In this document: piece by piece, positions 1-8,066 of the stretch
Layout: every line of letters starts with the position of its first letter
Position numbering within the stretch: the first letter of the stretch is position 1
Origin: an uncultured Bacteroidota bacterium
GTDB taxonomy: Bacteria > Bacteroidota > Bacteroidia > Flavobacteriales > Flavobacteriaceae
Reading direction: 5' to 3'
DNA: 46,681 bases
Assembly: GCA_937136025.1 (NCBI GenBank)
Contig: CAKZOC010000095.1
Coordinates: forward strand, 1-46,681
Made by a program: the position numbers and the translations under genes
Notes under the pieces: generated by a model
Told to the model about the DNA's origin: nothing
Seen by the model: the letters and a program-made list of their open reading frames with translations, nothing else
Database searches by the model: none

Positions 1-6
1 AACATG

Positions 7-77
7 ATTCCAACAACCGAAGATAGGGCAATAGACAACTGCGATTGTTGCAGGTACCCAACTTGAGTTGTTGGAAT
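7..77. repeat. Long imperfect inverted repeat
   Basis: The outer arms ATTCCAACAAC (7-17) and GTTGTTGGAAT (67-77) are perfect 11-base complements. Between them further short complements (GGG/CCC and ACAA/TTGT) can stack, giving an interrupted hairpin of about 71 bases. No poly-T tract follows, so it is not a standard terminator. The function is unknown; it could be a REP-like element or a structured RNA. Confidence 0.5.
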
Positions 78-192
78 TTGAATAGCTGTCCGAATCAACG
101 ACTGAAATTGCTTGCATGAACCAGCCTTAAAAAACCCATTTATCTTTCACAGGTACAACTTTTTTGATAGGGTTGTAAAAGCGATAAACAAT

Positions 193-458
193 TTATTGTG
201 TTACCCGCCGGTGGTTTTTCTGTTGCCAGCCAGGGACTTTTCTATTAATACCGCGAAAAATGAAGTTCAGGCCCACCTGGAAATTTGAATGGACTTCGCC
301 GATGTATATCCCTGAGCATTAAAAATATAACCCTTAAAATATCGAATTTTGCCGTCATTTACTAGGAAAATAAGACAAATGAACCGTTTTCGTACTTCCT
401 TAGCCTTGGGATTGGAGACGTGTTGCAGAAACCGGGTAGTATTCAAACCCTGATAATC
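193..458 (-). pseudogene. Possible decayed coding remnant
   Basis: On the minus strand an open frame without a start codon (458 down to 267) is followed, in a shifted frame, by another (318 down to 193). The second reads YIGEVHSNFQVGLNFIF and then continues to a TAA. Its alternating aromatic and hydrophobic pattern resembles the last beta strand of an outer-membrane barrel. The two frames would join into one protein tail by a single frameshift near 300-320. This is weak: open frames of this length occur by chance in AT-rich DNA, and no family was recognised. Confidence 0.15.
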
Positions 459-481
459 TCATACGGGGTTGGCCCTCCGGT

Positions 482-2515
482 CTACCCCTTCTGTCGGTAC
501 TTCTCAAACCACATCAAGACACTGGTGATTTTAGCAATCAGGTTGCTGGGCCGATTGGCAATCCCGTGTGAAGCCCCGGGTATCCGCACCATTGCCGTTT
601 CCACTCCCTCGAGTTTTAAGGCGGCATAGAACTGTTCTGATTCTGCGATGGGGGTTCGGTAGTCTTCCTCCCCGGTCAGGAGCATGGTGGGGGTTGTGAC
701 GTTTGCGACATAACTCAGGGGTGATCGTTTCATATAATGTTCCGGGTCTTCCCAGGGTTTTGTGGGAAACCAGTACTTGTAGAAAAAGGCCGGATTGTCT
801 GCATACAAGACGAAACTGTACCAATTGATCACGGGTTTTGCGACAACCGCGGCCCTGAAACGATCGGTTTTGCCGACAATCCATGCCGTCAGCACACCTC
901 CTCCGCTACCTCCGGTTACAAATAGGTTCTCTGAATCTATGTAACCCCTGGCGATCAGGGCATCCACCCCCGACATCAGGTCCTCGTAATCGTGATTGGG
1001 GTAGTCGTGGTGGATCAGGTTTCCGAATTCTTCTCCATACCCACTGCTTCCCCTCGGATTTGTATAGAGCACCACATACCCGGCAGCGGCATAGAGTTGG
1101 ACCTCTGAGGAGAAGACGGATCCGTAACTGGCAAAGGGCCCCCCGTGAATCTCCAGGATCATGGGATACTTTTTATTGGGATCGAAGTTCGGGGGTTTTA
1201 CGATCCATCCCTGCATTTCTCTTTGGTCAAAAGAGGATTTCCAGCGCAATTCTTCCATTTCCCCCAGGGCACGGAAGTCAAAAAGGTCTGCGTTTAATTG
1301 GGTAATTCTCCGGGCTTCTTTCCGAGTTTTTACAGCGAGATCAGCCGGCAAACCGGTATTTCCCAGCGTATAAGCCATGCTTCCGTCGGAGGCTACGGAA
1401 AAGTCACCCGCATTGTAAGGGCGTCCCAGGGACAATCCCCCCAGTCCTTCCAGTACCGTCTCAATCTTGCCGGAGGATACACTGAGTTTTCCCACCTTGG
1501 TGTCCCCGTTGTCGTCGTATTGAAAATACAGGGCGTTACTGTCACCGGACCATTGAACATTGCCTATGGAGCGATCGAAGTCCCCTGAGACTTTCCTTGG
1601 ATTGGAACCGTCAGGGTCCATTACGTATAACCGGCTTATCTGGTAACCCTGGTAGCGGTCATCGTATCCAACATAGGCGATGTGCTTGCCATTTGGAGCG
1701 ACTATCGGACCGCTATCCGGACCATTCCGGTCTGTCAGGGTTGCGATCTCCCCGCTTCCCAGTTCCAGTCGGTGGACCTCTGAGTTGGCCGGGTTGTAAT
1801 CGGCGTCGTCCCTGAGATTGGCACTGAAGTAAAGTGCCCTGCCGTCCGAACTCCATGAGGGTGTACTGTGGTTCTGGGATGCTGTGGTAAGCTGTCTTGG
1901 GGTACCCCCGTCTGTGGAGAGTACAAAAATTTGCCGGTTCCCCGATTTCAGATATCCCGCTCCGTCTCCCCGATACCGCAAGGCATCGATGTATTTCGGA
2001 GGTTCATTCCATTGGGCTCCTTCGGGTTTGGAAGGCAACTGAATCGGTGAGGCATTTTTTTCAGGGACAAACATAGTAAAAGCGAGGTGCCGGTCATCCG
2101 GAGACCATACGGGAGTTCCCGGGGATTGGGGGGTATTGGTCAGGGCAGCCGCCTGTCGGGTGTTCAGCCATAGCGTATAGAGCTTCATCTTGTCGTCTTC
2201 AGCATTGGAGAGGTAGGCGATCTTTGTGCCGTCATGTGACCATCTGGGCGCACTGAAATTGTGATTTCCCGTTGTCAGAGGCCGGTTGTCGCTCCCATCT
2301 GCATTCACAATCCAAAGGTTGGAAAGGTTCCGGTCCGTCATGATGTCCTTAAAATTACGGACATAGACCACCTTCGTTCCGTCCGGAGAAATCTGGGGTT
2401 CCGAGACGTACTCCAGATTAAAAATGTCCGTAAGTTCCAGAGGACTTTTTTGTTGGGCCATTCCAGTAAACAGGAATAACATTAAGACCACGGCAGGGAA
2501 GAGGTGTTTTTTCAT
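482..2515 (-). CDS. Secreted S9 family peptidase (prolyl oligopeptidase/DPP-like)
   Basis: A 677-residue exported serine peptidase. An N-terminal signal peptide (about residues 1-20, ending near GMAQQ) sends it to the periplasm. Residues about 30-400 are a TolB/WD40-like beta propeller with repeated SPDG-type strands. The C-terminal alpha/beta-hydrolase domain (about 430-677) carries the nucleophile in GGSGGG (Ser537), the acid in GEEDYRTP (Asp618) and His650 in GASHG, so the triad is complete. The family removes di- or oligopeptides from short peptides or acts as acylaminoacyl peptidase. The gene stands alone; the next minus-strand gene upstream ends at 2647. A likely -7 element, TACTTTTT, lies about 25 bases before the ATG. 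Family assignment is secure, exact substrate is not. Confidence 0.93.
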   Translation of the reverse strand: MKKHLFPAVVLMLFLFTGMAQQKSPLELTDIFNLEYVSEPQISPDGTKVVYVRNFKDIMTDRNLSNLWIVNADGSDNRPLTTGNHNFSAPRWSHDGTKIAYLSNAEDDKMKLYTLWLNTRQAAALTNTPQSPGTPVWSPDDRHLAFTMFVPEKNASPIQLPSKPEGAQWNEPPKYIDALRYRGDGAGYLKSGNRQIFVLSTDGGTPRQLTTASQNHSTPSWSSDGRALYFSANLRDDADYNPANSEVHRLELGSGEIATLTDRNGPDSGPIVAPNGKHIAYVGYDDRYQGYQISRLYVMDPDGSNPRKVSGDFDRSIGNVQWSGDSNALYFQYDDNGDTKVGKLSVSSGKIETVLEGLGGLSLGRPYNAGDFSVASDGSMAYTLGNTGLPADLAVKTRKEARRITQLNADLFDFRALGEMEELRWKSSFDQREMQGWIVKPPNFDPNKKYPMILEIHGGPFASYGSVFSSEVQLYAAAGYVVLYTNPRGSSGYGEEFGNLIHHDYPNHDYEDLMSGVDALIARGYIDSENLFVTGGSGGGVLTAWIVGKTDRFRAAVVAKPVINWYSFVLYADNPAFFYKYWFPTKPWEDPEHYMKRSPLSYVANVTTPTMLLTGEEDYRTPIAESEQFYAALKLEGVETAMVRIPGASHGIANRPSNLIAKITSVLMWFEKYRQKG

Positions 2516-2581
2516 GTCAAGTGTATTTGATCTGAAAAAGTACGAAAAACTATGCGGAGTACCTATGGACCTGCGAGTTTT

Positions 2582-2597
2582 AGATCGGACGCGATCT
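2582..2597. repeat. Perfect inverted repeat upstream of S9 peptidase
   Basis: AGATCG and CGATCT flank a four-base centre (GACG). It sits about 70 bases upstream of the S9 peptidase start and 50 bases beyond the end of the M19 gene. There is no T-run on either side, so an operator is as likely as a weak terminator. Confidence 0.3.
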
Positions 2598-2646
2598 GAA
2601 TGGACTTTGCCTGAATAAGACCGGGGTCCCCGATACTCTCAGAATA

Positions 2647-4083
2647 TCAACTACCCCCATTCCCGTCCGGCACCATTAAAGGGACTCCCTTCCAGCATTG
2701 AGTCACAAATCGCTCAGCGTTCTCCAGGGTCAATTTTCGAATAACCTGCTCCGCAGATAGGTTGCGGTTTTTCTCTTGTTTGAGTTTTCCGGCCTGCAAG
2801 TAGGTTTTGGCATACGTCATAAGGGCGTTGGCCAGGATGTTGAATTCTCTCACAGACCAAATACGTTCCAGGGGATCAATCGTTCCGTCGAAATCGCTGC
2901 CAATGCACAGGGTATCCCAGGCAGGAAGATTATGAGCATCCAAAACCTCAGCGGCATGTCGGATCTGATTCCAGAAGATACCTGCAGATTTATACACCTG
3001 ATCTTTTGCTTTCCCCGAAAAGACAGATTTGCGTATGTCTGCTTTAGGCGCCAGACGCTTGGCATCCAACTGCAATCCGAAAACCCCTCCTGACCGCGCC
3101 AACAGGACGAGTTCTTCATCGTAAAAATTGATTTCGTCCTCGGCAAATAAAGGGGAACGTTCCCCGGATTCGTTTAATGAGAGCCCGGTAAAGGCCCCAT
3201 GGGAAACCAAAAATGGAGCCGCGCATTGCGTATCGCGATGCCAGGCGTAAAACTCTTTACGGGCCTTTAGGCTCATATGCTTCAGGTCTATGTATATAGG
3301 CCGCCCCCATTCGGGGTCCATCAGATGGCGAATGACCTCCCAACCGAGCTCAGTAAAGCCTGTACCCATGTTTTCGGACTGATCCAGAATTCCGCCAAGA
3401 CCATTCAAACTCGGGGCATGGCCACAGAGATCATTATTAAAATTATGCGCGAGGGTTATAAAAAATGGGGCATTCTCGAGCTTCTTCAGTTGCCGTATGT
3501 TGTCCAGTACTTCCCCATGCGACGCTTTTCTGCCGTATTCCCGGAGTCCAGTATTCAGAATGTGGGCACCTTCAATAGTGGGAATGACATAGAGGTGATT
3601 GGGCCGTTTCTCAATGGAGTACGTTTTCTGGCCGGGTTTGAGAAAACTCCAGGAGTATTTGGTGCCGTTTAGGTAACAGTTTCGGGGGCTTTCCTCGAGG
3701 AATCTGAGTTCTCCCATCAGGTCCTCAAAATAGTTCTTGTGCCTTTGCAGGTAGGTTACTCTGTGAAATCCAATAGAGGTCACCCAGGCCGCAAGTCTGG
3801 CGGAAATGTGGTCGGGCAGCCAGGGGGTGAAGAAAAAGCCTTTCTCAAAAGGATACAGGGATACAAAGGCAAAGCGCACCCGGCTGCTGAGCATACTGCT
3901 GAAATCGGCCTGGGAGAAACGGGTAATCCCGGTGAGTCTTTGCAGGAACAAGGCATGGAATGTCGGTTTTTTCTGGTGCCAGATATCGGATTTACCTTTT
4001 GAGGAAGACCCCTTGTCAAAGGTTCTGCCATAGGTCTTGAGGGTCGGATGACAATGCAGGTCAGCAAATTCAAATTCTATCAT
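2647..4083 (-). CDS. Membrane dipeptidase (peptidase M19) family protein
   Basis: A 478-residue metal-dependent hydrolase of the renal-dipeptidase branch of the amidohydrolase superfamily. The metal-site landmarks of the family are visible in order: HCH at residues 10-12, Glu171 in TIEG, His269 in DLKH, His295 in VSHG and the GSDFDG motif around residue 397. Members hydrolyse dipeptides with a zinc pair. Unusually, the first motif is H-x-H, whereas renal dipeptidase has H-x-D. No signal peptide is visible, so it is probably cytoplasmic. It begins 19 bases after the desaturase stop and probably shares a transcript with the desaturase and DUF6134 genes. The protein is longer than the usual 350-400 residues because of inserts around 30-160. 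The substrate is unknown. Confidence 0.8.
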   Translation of the reverse strand: MIEFEFADLHCHPTLKTYGRTFDKGSSSKGKSDIWHQKKPTFHALFLQRLTGITRFSQADFSSMLSSRVRFAFVSLYPFEKGFFFTPWLPDHISARLAAWVTSIGFHRVTYLQRHKNYFEDLMGELRFLEESPRNCYLNGTKYSWSFLKPGQKTYSIEKRPNHLYVIPTIEGAHILNTGLREYGRKASHGEVLDNIRQLKKLENAPFFITLAHNFNNDLCGHAPSLNGLGGILDQSENMGTGFTELGWEVIRHLMDPEWGRPIYIDLKHMSLKARKEFYAWHRDTQCAAPFLVSHGAFTGLSLNESGERSPLFAEDEINFYDEELVLLARSGGVFGLQLDAKRLAPKADIRKSVFSGKAKDQVYKSAGIFWNQIRHAAEVLDAHNLPAWDTLCIGSDFDGTIDPLERIWSVREFNILANALMTYAKTYLQAGKLKQEKNRNLSAEQVIRKLTLENAERFVTQCWKGVPLMVPDGNGGS

Positions 4084-4102
4084 GTGCGTTGGGTTTTTAG
4101 CG

Positions 4103-5221
4103 TTACATATCTTCTTCCAGAATGTCGACAGCCTCTGTATTGCGGCATATCAGTTCATAGTGAAGTTTCAGGCAGATCCCCAAAGGATATTCTTTGTACG
4201 GAAAACCATGACGGCTGGCAAATTCACGAATGCAGGCAGTCACCTCCGGCGCATACGCCGAATGTATCTGAGGAAAGAGGTGATGGGCCAGGTGATAGTT
4301 GAAATTCCCCATAACATGTTTTGAAAACCAATTACATACAGAAAGATCATTGGTAGATCTGAATTGGTGTTCGAGCCAGCTGACGGGAAGATCTCCTTCA
4401 TCACCTACTTCAGGAAAGTGGTTTGCTGTATTGGCATGGGGCGTAAGTAAGGCGAGCATTGCGACGATACTGCCCGTGACCATCAGGCAGGCTATCGCTC
4501 CCACGACCCGCAGTACAGGAATGCCCATGAGTGCTGGAACCAGGAAAATATAGCTAAGGAAGATCCCTTTGAAAATAATGAGTTTCAGGTACTCTTTACC
4601 CGGAATGCGGCAAAACTGTCGGATCGTTCGTTTTGGGGAGAAAAAATCTTTGAAATCCCTTAAAAGTATCCAGTTAAAAAGAAACAGAGGATAGAGCAGA
4701 AAAACGAACAGGTGTTGGTACCGATGAATTTTTTTACCGGGTTGATGTGGAAAAATTTTGATGGGCCCGGATTGTTCAATGTCAGCATCAAACCCGGCTA
4801 CATTGGGATAGTTATGATGCAGGATGACGTGTCTTTTTTTCCAGATAAAGCTGTTTCCACCGAGCAGGTCAAAGAGCAGGAGATATAACTGGTTGTGAAG
4901 TTTTTTTGAGAACACATGATTGTGTACGGCATCGTGAAAAAGGTTTATGAACATCAATACCGACACGATACCCATAGTCGAAAAAAGTAAAGGGAAGAGT
5001 ATCGGATGCTCTCCTAACTTTAAGGCCAGGATATAGAGGCCGAAATATACGAGGGGCATTACCCATGCGAAAAGGCGCTTCACTTTCCGGGGGGCTTCTG
5101 GCCGATTGCGCAATCGTTTCAGGACATCGGCGTACAATTCCCTGTAGAGCTGTCTATGATTTGGGTTACGGAGATACCTTGCTTTTTCCATCTGGGTGTA
5201 TGTTATAGGTTGCTTTATCAT
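4103..5221 (-). CDS. Membrane fatty acid desaturase family protein
   Basis: A 372-residue integral membrane di-iron enzyme. Three histidine boxes are present: HDAVHNH (96-102), HVILHH (131-136) and HLAHH (310-314), separated by hydrophobic segments around 50-95 and 170-260. This is the acyl-lipid or acyl-CoA desaturase arrangement. The third box starts with His, not the Gln of many front-end desaturases. A longer frame begins at 5308, but it would overlap the upstream gene by 90 bases. The ATG at 5221 forms an ATGA overlap with that gene's stop and gives a normal N-terminus, so I chose it. Coupling to the DUF6134 gene suggests joint work on envelope lipids. Regiospecificity cannot be read from sequence; related enzymes include ketolases and hydroxylases. 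Confidence 0.88.
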   Translation of the reverse strand: MIKQPITYTQMEKARYLRNPNHRQLYRELYADVLKRLRNRPEAPRKVKRLFAWVMPLVYFGLYILALKLGEHPILFPLLFSTMGIVSVLMFINLFHDAVHNHVFSKKLHNQLYLLLFDLLGGNSFIWKKRHVILHHNYPNVAGFDADIEQSGPIKIFPHQPGKKIHRYQHLFVFLLYPLFLFNWILLRDFKDFFSPKRTIRQFCRIPGKEYLKLIIFKGIFLSYIFLVPALMGIPVLRVVGAIACLMVTGSIVAMLALLTPHANTANHFPEVGDEGDLPVSWLEHQFRSTNDLSVCNWFSKHVMGNFNYHLAHHLFPQIHSAYAPEVTACIREFASRHGFPYKEYPLGICLKLHYELICRNTEAVDILEEDM

Positions 5222-5886
5222 TTGTTCAAAGCGTTTGGACGCTGCATGGAAGGATCCGGAACCAGGCGTACTTTGTAGAAACTCCCCCGGGAAACCACTG
5301 AGGTACACTTTCCATTTTCATAGGTAAATATGTTGTGATTCCCGTTGGGCAGCTCTATCTCATACTGGTGCTTTCCCAAACGTTTTAAGGGAATCCACGT
5401 CGCAAAACGATCCGAAAATACCTGCTCCTCTGAAGACGGTTCCTGAACAAAGAGTCGCGTCATGTTTAACCTCACGGCAGATACGGGAAGAATTCGGTAG
5501 GACTCTGGATCGGAATAGCGATATCCTTCAGGATGTTTGACCAAGGTCTGCTGAAGACTGATATGATCATTGACCTTTCGGAACACGTCCGAATGGATCA
5601 GGGTATCATTTCTGTATTCATAGGTTTCTCTTCCGATCGCGGAATATCTAAAGAGAAACCGAGCCTCTACCTCGCTAAATACCTGAATTCGCGATTTCTC
5701 CGCACCCCGGGTATGAACAATATTGAGGTACCCCACCTTCTTGCGACCCAGGAAAATTTGAAAGGTGCGTTCCGTGCGGACATCCGATACGTTATGATTC
5801 CAGGACCCGGTAATGAGGAGAAGAATTAAGAGGAGCATGACATTTATGAATCTAAGGGTGACTCTGAGGTGATGATGAACTTTCAT
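5218..5886 (-). CDS. DUF6134 family exported protein
   Basis: A 222-residue protein with an N-terminal hydrophobic segment (about 12-28) that acts as signal peptide or anchor. The rest is predicted mostly beta: a first strand pair with GRKKVGYLNI, then repeated short strands ending in NGNHNIFTYENGKC and VRLVPDP. This matches the DUF6134 pattern of a lipid-binding-like beta fold of unknown function, common in Bacteroidota. Its stop overlaps the desaturase start (ATGA), so the two are translationally coupled. A periplasmic role connected to the desaturase product is an inference from context only. It is the first gene of the minus-strand unit and is divergent from the AraC-type regulator. Confidence 0.7.
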   Translation of the reverse strand: MKVHHHLRVTLRFINVMLLLILLLITGSWNHNVSDVRTERTFQIFLGRKKVGYLNIVHTRGAEKSRIQVFSEVEARFLFRYSAIGRETYEYRNDTLIHSDVFRKVNDHISLQQTLVKHPEGYRYSDPESYRILPVSAVRLNMTRLFVQEPSSEEQVFSDRFATWIPLKRLGKHQYEIELPNGNHNIFTYENGKCTSVVSRGSFYKVRLVPDPSMQRPNALNK

Positions 5887-5972
5887 TCGGCATAGCTTTT
5901 AAGGGGATAATCTGATTTGTGGGGGGTGCTATTTTGATATTCTGAAAGTATTTGAAAGCCATTTAGGAAGGT

Positions 5973-6043
5973 TCCGGATTTATGATTTTCGCACAATTCC
6001 GGAGGTCCGGATCAGAATCCGGGACATCCGGTCAAAATATCGG
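5973..6043. promoter_or_regulatory. Phased TCCGG repeat array
   Basis: TCCGG occurs at 5973, 5998, 6006, 6018 and 6027, with a related TCGGA at 6040. Alternate copies lie about 20-22 bases apart, that is two helical turns. A -7-like TAATTTG follows at 6070-6076, about 50 bases before the preferred AraC start. The spacing suits a protein binding one helix face just upstream of the promoter, perhaps the AraC protein itself or a regulator of the divergent DUF6134 unit. Confidence 0.45.
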
Positions 6044-6128
6044 ACAGGAAATGGATGCCGGCTGAATGATAATTTGTTAACTTACAGTGCAGCAGGAGAT
6101 CTGGGGAACGGAAAAAGCCAACCGAACC

Positions 6129-7274
6129 ATGACCGTTGATTCATTTATCAATTATTTAGTGATCGCTGGGGTCGTTCAGGGATTTCTTTTTAACCTGATC
6201 ACTTTATTCTTTGGAAAGAAGTACGGGCCGGTCGTATTATACCTGAACCTTGTGGTCCTGTTCATATCCCTGAACAATTTACAGTCCTGGCTTCCGGCCA
6301 TGGGATACGGGTCCAATCATTTTTTTATCAAGAGCATGGTCGTCCCCTGGTATTTGCTCATATTCCCCAGTTTTTACAACGTCTTCCGTCACTACCTGGG
6401 CGTACTGACCAGAACCCGGAATTACATGCCTTTCGTGTTGGGCCTGTTCCTGACAGAGGTAGTTATTCGGGCAATCGTGGTCCTTATGAACAGTTCCCGG
6501 GGCTCCGAAGCCTTAGCTATTCGCGTGGAGTCCTATAATGTGGTGGAGGAAATCATCAATATTTGTGTTTGCATATTTATTTATCTGAAGGCGGCCCAGC
6601 TGGTCTTCCGGAGACAAGATTGGTACCGCAAATTCCTCACCTTTGACAGTATCGGATGGATTAAAGCCTTCATTATCCTGGGGCTGTCGATTATGCTCCT
6701 CTGGATGTTCGGGCTGTTTTTAAGGGCGACCGTGGGGTACAATATCTCGGTCTACCATCCCCTCAGGCTAGCCTCCTCATTCCTGCTGTACTGGATTGGA
6801 TATCAGGGGCTCTACCGATATAAGATTGTTCAGGACAGAATCCTTATTCGAAAGTCCCTTCAGGAGGATTCCAAGAGACTGCCCACGCGCCATACCGAGT
6901 CCAATGATCGGTTGTATGAGAAACATCTGAGCGAATTCAATCGGATTCGTGAAGATTTGGTTCAGAACCGCAAATACCTTAATCCGGACCTGACCCTTGA
7001 AAAACTGGCCAAAGAACAATTGGTCAGCAGTGGTCACCTTTCCCGGATTATAAACCTCTACGGCAACAGAAGTTTTAATGATTTTATCAATGAACTGCGT
7101 GTGGAACAGGCTAAAAGCTTTCTCTCGGATACCGAGTATAGCCCATATACCATTGTCTCTATAGGGCTGGAATGTGGTTTTAACTCCAAGTCTACATTCT
7201 ATAGCGCTTTTAAGAAATTCACCTCCCAGACGCCTTCTGAGTATCGGGAAGCGCAGGCAAAAAGTTTTATTTAA
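6129..7274 (+). CDS. Membrane-anchored AraC family transcriptional regulator
   Basis: A 381-residue regulator. The first 240 residues contain about seven hydrophobic segments, and the last 100 are an AraC/XylS DNA-binding domain with two helix-turn-helices. The first follows LTLEKLAKEQLVSSGHLSR, the second is FNSKSTFYSAFKKF followed by the typical TPSEYR end. The frame extends up to a GTG at 6087, but the ATG at 6129 gives a cleaner N-terminus entering directly into the first membrane helix, so I chose it. Such one-component membrane regulators are known in Bacteroidota; the ligand is usually unknown. It heads a plus-strand cluster (gaps of 24, 12 and 18 bases) with an exporter, a nitroreductase and an aminotransferase, which it may control. 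The TCCGG array lies upstream. Confidence 0.85.
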   Translation: MTVDSFINYLVIAGVVQGFLFNLITLFFGKKYGPVVLYLNLVVLFISLNNLQSWLPAMGYGSNHFFIKSMVVPWYLLIFPSFYNVFRHYLGVLTRTRNYMPFVLGLFLTEVVIRAIVVLMNSSRGSEALAIRVESYNVVEEIINICVCIFIYLKAAQLVFRRQDWYRKFLTFDSIGWIKAFIILGLSIMLLWMFGLFLRATVGYNISVYHPLRLASSFLLYWIGYQGLYRYKIVQDRILIRKSLQEDSKRLPTRHTESNDRLYEKHLSEFNRIREDLVQNRKYLNPDLTLEKLAKEQLVSSGHLSRIINLYGNRSFNDFINELRVEQAKSFLSDTEYSPYTIVSIGLECGFNSKSTFYSAFKKFTSQTPSEYREAQAKSFI

Positions 7275-7298
7275 TCAGGATACAGTATTTTTACCCCC

Positions 7299-8054
7299 AT
7301 GGAAGAATGGTACCATTACCTGCTTTTAGTTGGGGTAGGCTTTGTAGTCGGCTTTATAAACACCGTGGCGGGAGGAGCTTCCCTCATATCCCTTCCTGTA
7401 TTGATTTTTCTGGGCCTTCCGCCCGCCGTGGCCAACGGGACCAACCGGGTCGCCATCGTTTTGCAGACAGCGATCGCTGTAGCAGGCTTTAAAAGTAAGG
7501 GAGTCAGTACTTTTCCATTTAATATCTATCTCGGTATTTCAGCTTTAGTGGGCTCTGTTATAGGGGCTTATATCGCCGTGGACATCAAAGGGGAAACCTT
7601 CAACAGGATTCTCGCCATCATTATGGTGGTCGTGGTGCTGATCATTATTTTTAAGCCCAAGGTCAATGTAGCAGAACTGGAGGAGCGCATCACCGGGAAA
7701 TACCTTTGGATTGGTATACTCGCCTTCTTCTTCATCGGTATTTACGGGGGCTTTATCAATGCGGGCATCGGCTTTATCATCATTATTTTCCTGCACTATG
7801 TTCACAGGCTTTCCCTCGTTCGTACCAATGCCACCAAGGTGGCTGTGGTATTTATCTATACACTGGCGGCCCTGGTTGTTTTTGCGCTGAACGATAAGGT
7901 GATCTGGAAGGTAGGTCTTGTCCTGGCCCTGGGCAATGGACTGGGCGCCTGGTTTTCCAGTCGGATTTCGGTGGACAAAGGGGATGGATATATTAAAATA
8001 TTTCTGGTAGGTATGGTCCTGGTCATGGCTGTAAAACTTTGGTTTTTTACTTAA
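7299..8054 (+). CDS. TauE/SafE family sulfite/anion exporter
   Basis: A 251-residue inner-membrane protein with about eight transmembrane segments arranged as two repeats. Each begins with a glycine-rich helix: GVGFVVGFINTVAGGA near the N-terminus and IGIYGGFINAGIG in the middle. The family exports sulfite, sulfoacetate or other organosulfur anions; the precise substrate is not evident. It begins 24 bases after the AraC gene and is followed 12 bases later by the nitroreductase, so all are probably cotranscribed. The length is normal for the family, and the ATG at 7299 precedes the first hydrophobic helix. Confidence 0.88.
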   Translation: MEEWYHYLLLVGVGFVVGFINTVAGGASLISLPVLIFLGLPPAVANGTNRVAIVLQTAIAVAGFKSKGVSTFPFNIYLGISALVGSVIGAYIAVDIKGETFNRILAIIMVVVVLIIIFKPKVNVAELEERITGKYLWIGILAFFFIGIYGGFINAGIGFIIIIFLHYVHRLSLVRTNATKVAVVFIYTLAALVVFALNDKVIWKVGLVLALGNGLGAWFSSRISVDKGDGYIKIFLVGMVLVMAVKLWFFT

Positions 8055-8066
8055 AATTAGGGAGAG

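Larger units (their letters stand above)
1..481. other. Gene-free left end
   Basis: No intact coding region is visible in this stretch of about 480 bases. It holds a long imperfect inverted repeat at 7-77, a smaller TACAAC/GTTGTA inverted repeat at 154-177, and on the minus strand two short offset open frames (193-458) that read like a decayed coding remnant. It lies downstream of the S9 peptidase gene, so it is the 3' flank of that gene. No tRNA or rRNA fold and no convincing intrinsic terminator was recognised. Confidence 0.6.

Noticed and set aside
7..77. Integron attC site
   Set aside because: The ends lack the full RYYYAAC/GTTRRRY pair and the expected internal spacer layout, and there is no integrase or gene cassette structure nearby.
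1..117. Partial minus-strand gene running off the left edge
   Set aside because: A 39-codon open frame to the edge begins with ATG, but no family resemblance is visible and it overlaps the inverted repeat; too short to support.
260..322. 20-codon plus-strand ORF in the left intergenic region
   Set aside because: No ribosome-binding or promoter support and no recognisable sequence; it is antisense to the possible remnant.
5222..5308. Extended desaturase start at 5308
   Set aside because: It would overlap DUF6134 by 90 bases and adds a non-homologous tail; the ATGA-coupled start at 5221 is better.
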